NCBI GenBank assembly: GCA_023135255.1
Contig: JAGLTN010000167.1
Span: forward strand, 1 to 7,867
DNA length: 7,867 bases
DNA from: Planctomycetota bacterium
GTDB lineage: Bacteria > Planctomycetota > Phycisphaerae > Sedimentisphaerales > Anaerobacaceae
Direction of reading: 5' to 3'
This document shows positions 6,385 to 7,867 of the stretch, one piece after another. Both the position numbers and the translations under genes were made by a program. The notes below the pieces were generated by a model, which was not told the origin of the DNA, made no database searches, and worked only from the letters and a program-made list of their open reading frames with translations. The first letter of the stretch is position 1. Every line of letters begins with the position of its first letter.

Positions 6385-6776
6385 CAAAAATTTTAAGATT
6401 TAACAATAAACAGGCTTTTAACCTTGCTAAACAGCCTAAAAGCTCGAAAAAAACGCTTTTCGCATGACACTGACCAAAACCGAAAAGGTTCACTTGCATG
6501 TCAAAATGAATTTTTTAGAGGCACCTTTTATTTATAGGACCTTTAAGCTGAAAGCTATGGTTTTAAGCCTAAAAAAACAGCTAAAACAATAAAATATGAA
6601 ATATATAAGGCTTTTTTGCCCGATATATAACAGCGTAGCGAAGAAATAACATCTTCGAGAAAAAATATTCAACAGCACAAAGCTGGTTATCGCTTTTTTA
6701 AGTGTGGTTGAAGAGAAGTGTTTTTTAAATGTTTTTTGTTTGGGCTGGCAATATCCGGCTTGGCAGTATTGATATC
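6385..6776. other. AT-rich divergent intergenic region with short repeats
   Basis: No gene can be supported here. It contains A/T runs and several small inverted repeats: GCTTTTA 6414-6420 with TAAAAGC 6437-6443, CGAAAA 6445-6450 with TTTTCG 6457-6462, and CGAAGA 6639-6644 with TCTTCG 6652-6657. AGCCTAAAA occurs twice in direct orientation (6433-6441 and 6566-6574). TATA-like strings near 6624-6631 might be a -10 for the plus-strand gene, but no convincing -35 pairs with them. The last part (6718-6776) is an in-frame hydrophobic extension of the downstream gene. Confidence 0.6.
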
Positions 6777-6781
6777 AGGAG
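6777..6781 (+). promoter_or_regulatory. Ribosome binding site that favours the start at 6790
   Basis: AGGAG lies 8 bases before the ATG at 6790. The alternative GTG start at 6718, 24 codons upstream in the same frame, has only a poor, too-close AAGAG. The site therefore favours the shorter, soluble protein. Confidence 0.75.
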
Positions 6782-6789
6782 TTTTTGTT

Positions 6790-7587
6790 ATGCAGATTAA
6801 GTATGCTGTTTCAACTATGATATTCTGGTGGCGTGAAAATTATCTTTCTTTCGAACAGGAATGCCAGTTCCTCAAATCCCGCGGCTTCGGCGTAGAACTT
6901 TGGCCCAGCATGAAGGGCTATAATGAGTGTCGTTACAGCAAACGCAACTGGTCCAGGCTTACAGAAGCAACAAAAGACATGCTCGTGGTAATGCGGAGCA
7001 GAAATGATAACCCGTCTCTGGAACAATGGCGAGAGCAGATAGATTGTGCCAGGCTGCTTGATGCGGATATTGTCACAGACCTGCAAAGCTTTGGCATCCC
7101 GGAGCAATCAGATATTAATGGCTGTGATTTCTCAGCGGAAATAGTAAATTATGCAAAACAAAGCCAGGTATCTGTTTCAATTGAAACGGGGTCTTTGAAA
7201 AAAGTTCTTAAACTTGTTGAAAGGTTCGATAATCTGAAATTATGTCTTGATATAGGCTACGCAAATATAGATTCGAAATTCAGCTTTAGAGACTATGCAG
7301 ATCAGCTTGCAGAGAGAGTGACACATCTGCACTTGACTGATAATTACGGCCAGGCTGATGACCATCAGCCGCCCGGATTAAAAGGCGGTATCTCCCGTAA
7401 AAACTGGGATTATCTTCTTGGCTGTCTTAAAGATTATGAAAAAGATGTCGTAGCTTCGATAGAGATGACACCGAGTATGCCTGATGTAATGCTAAGACAA
7501 GCCTGCGAATTTCTATTTGACGAACTAAGCTGGCCTGGCAAACCACAATCCGAACCGAACTATAGCTACGTGTATAATCCGGTTTAG
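6790..7587 (+). CDS. Sugar-phosphate isomerase/epimerase-like TIM-barrel protein
   Basis: This protein of 265 residues has the xylose-isomerase-like (AP endonuclease family 2) TIM-barrel pattern. Such proteins are divalent-metal enzymes that interconvert keto and aldo sugars or epimerise them. The substrate here cannot be told. The likely metal ligands are in the expected order: E132 in SIETG, D154 in LCLDIG, H181 in HLHLTDN and E225 in SIEMTP. ADDHQPPG (189-196) is the loop seen in many members. The residue three after the metal Asp is Y157, where most members have a substrate-binding His (DxGH), so specificity or activity may differ. The C-terminal 20 residues, rich in Pro and Tyr, extend past the barrel. 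It is alone on the plus strand and converges on waaA. Confidence 0.85.
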   Translation: MQIKYAVSTMIFWWRENYLSFEQECQFLKSRGFGVELWPSMKGYNECRYSKRNWSRLTEATKDMLVVMRSRNDNPSLEQWREQIDCARLLDADIVTDLQSFGIPEQSDINGCDFSAEIVNYAKQSQVSVSIETGSLKKVLKLVERFDNLKLCLDIGYANIDSKFSFRDYADQLAERVTHLHLTDNYGQADDHQPPGLKGGISRKNWDYLLGCLKDYEKDVVASIEMTPSMPDVMLRQACEFLFDELSWPGKPQSEPNYSYVYNPV

Positions 7588-7625
7588 TTTGTGTCTGAAG
7601 GGGCATTAACTGCTAAGTATAGAAA

Positions 7626-7661
7626 AGATCGATCTGAAAGCTAATTTTAGCTGATTAGCTT
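7626..7661. repeat. Inverted repeats between converging genes, possible weak bidirectional terminator
   Basis: AGATCGATCT (7626-7635) is a perfect 10-base palindrome. AAGCTAA (7638-7644) pairs with TTAGCTT (7655-7661) across a 10-base loop. The second pair overlaps the waaA stop codon. On the minus strand the palindrome ends in CTTTTC, on the plus strand TTAGCTTAAC follows, and neither gives a long U-run. The position between convergent genes fits a terminator, but the match is weak. Confidence 0.35.
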
Positions 7662-7867
7662 AACTATTTCCTCAACGGCTTTTTGTGTAGCACCCTGATT
7701 TTCAATGATTATATCCCTGCCTTTGTTGGCGATGGTTTCTCTGTAATCGTGGTCGCTAAGGCATTTTTGCAGAGTTTCATACAGCTGATCGGGGTTTTGA
7801 ACCATTATTGCTCCATTGTCTTGAATCAGAGCATCAACCGTCTGTCTGAAATTAAAAGCATGAGGGC
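7647..7867 (-). CDS. waaA: 3-deoxy-D-manno-octulosonic acid (Kdo) transferase, C-terminal fragment
   Basis: Only the last 72 residues and a partial codon are inside the window; the gene continues past the right edge. The fragment begins Pro-His-Ala-Phe-Asn-Phe, matching the GPHTFNF motif of WaaA/KdtA, and later has ENQGATQKAV, equivalent to QNQGALQ near the end of E. coli WaaA. WaaA is a GT-B glycosyltransferase at the inner membrane that moves Kdo from CMP-Kdo to lipid IVA. This segment is the end of the nucleotide-sugar-binding domain plus the closing helix. It ends in Leu-Ile-Ser and TAA with no C-terminal extension. Its presence implies a Kdo-containing outer-membrane lipid. The truncation is due to the window only. 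Confidence 0.9.
   Translation of the reverse strand, partial: PHAFNFRQTVDALIQDNGAIMVQNPDQLYETLQKCLSDHDYRETIANKGRDIIIENQGATQKAVEEIVKLIS

Noticed and set aside
6326..6499. N-terminal extension of L31 by 58 residues
   Set aside because: The canonical L31 start with a good ribosome binding site is at 6325, and the rpmE promoter lies within this extension.
6506..6592. A 28-codon plus-strand ORF (starts [10 protein letters not shown]) in the divergent gap
   Set aside because: No ribosome binding site precedes the ATG, the content follows AT-rich composition, and ORFs of this size are expected by chance.
6743..6762. TGGCA-type sigma-54 promoter inside the hydrophobic extension
   Set aside because: The GG and GC elements are one base too close for the required 10-base spacing.

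Overview
This looks like chromosomal DNA from a diderm (Gram-negative type) bacterium of moderate, slightly AT-leaning composition. The diderm call rests on the 3' end of a Kdo transferase gene at the right edge, which implies lipid A/LPS core synthesis. The gene mix, the release-factor sequence and the style of the small membrane protein would suit the Planctomycetota/PVC group. That placement is an impression from sequence style and was not tested. No mobile element, tRNA, rRNA or CRISPR array is visible.

Layout. (1) Positions 4069 down to 1, minus strand, hold a very tight operon. In order of transcription it contains a two-domain nucleotide-related protein, deoC (deoxyribose-phosphate aldolase), pabB and pabC (p-aminobenzoate branch of folate synthesis), and the first codons of a further gene that runs off the left edge. 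The four junctions are a 4-nt ATGA overlap, a 0-nt gap, a 1-nt gap and another 4-nt ATGA overlap, so translational coupling is likely. (2) A gap at 4070-4241 carries promoter-like elements on both strands. (3) A small plus-strand membrane protein of unknown function follows (4242-4778). (4) The minus-strand pair rpmE (ribosomal protein L31) and prfA (release factor 1) is separated by a strong hairpin; rpmE has a good extended -10 promoter. (5) An AT-rich divergent gap of about 460 bp (6326-6789) precedes a plus-strand sugar-phosphate isomerase/epimerase-like TIM-barrel gene (6790-7587). (6) That gene converges on the C-terminal end of waaA/kdtA (minus strand, 7647 to the right edge).

How the genes fit together. 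PabB and PabC act in sequence from chorismate to p-aminobenzoate; the PabA glutaminase is not in the window. The most interesting gene is the first of the operon. Its N-terminal half resembles an adenylate-kinase-like P-loop protein with a degenerate Walker A. Its C-terminal half can be aligned by eye with the nucleoside 2-deoxyribosyltransferase / dNMP N-hydrolase (Rcl/DNPH1) fold, with the expected Tyr, Asp, Ser and Glu residues in place. A dNMP N-hydrolase would release deoxyribose 5-phosphate, the substrate of DeoC, which the next gene encodes with a 4-nt overlap. This suggests an undescribed two-step deoxynucleotide disposal or pool-cleaning module. L31 and RF1 are translation housekeeping. 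The epimerase-like gene and waaA are probably unrelated transcription units that converge.
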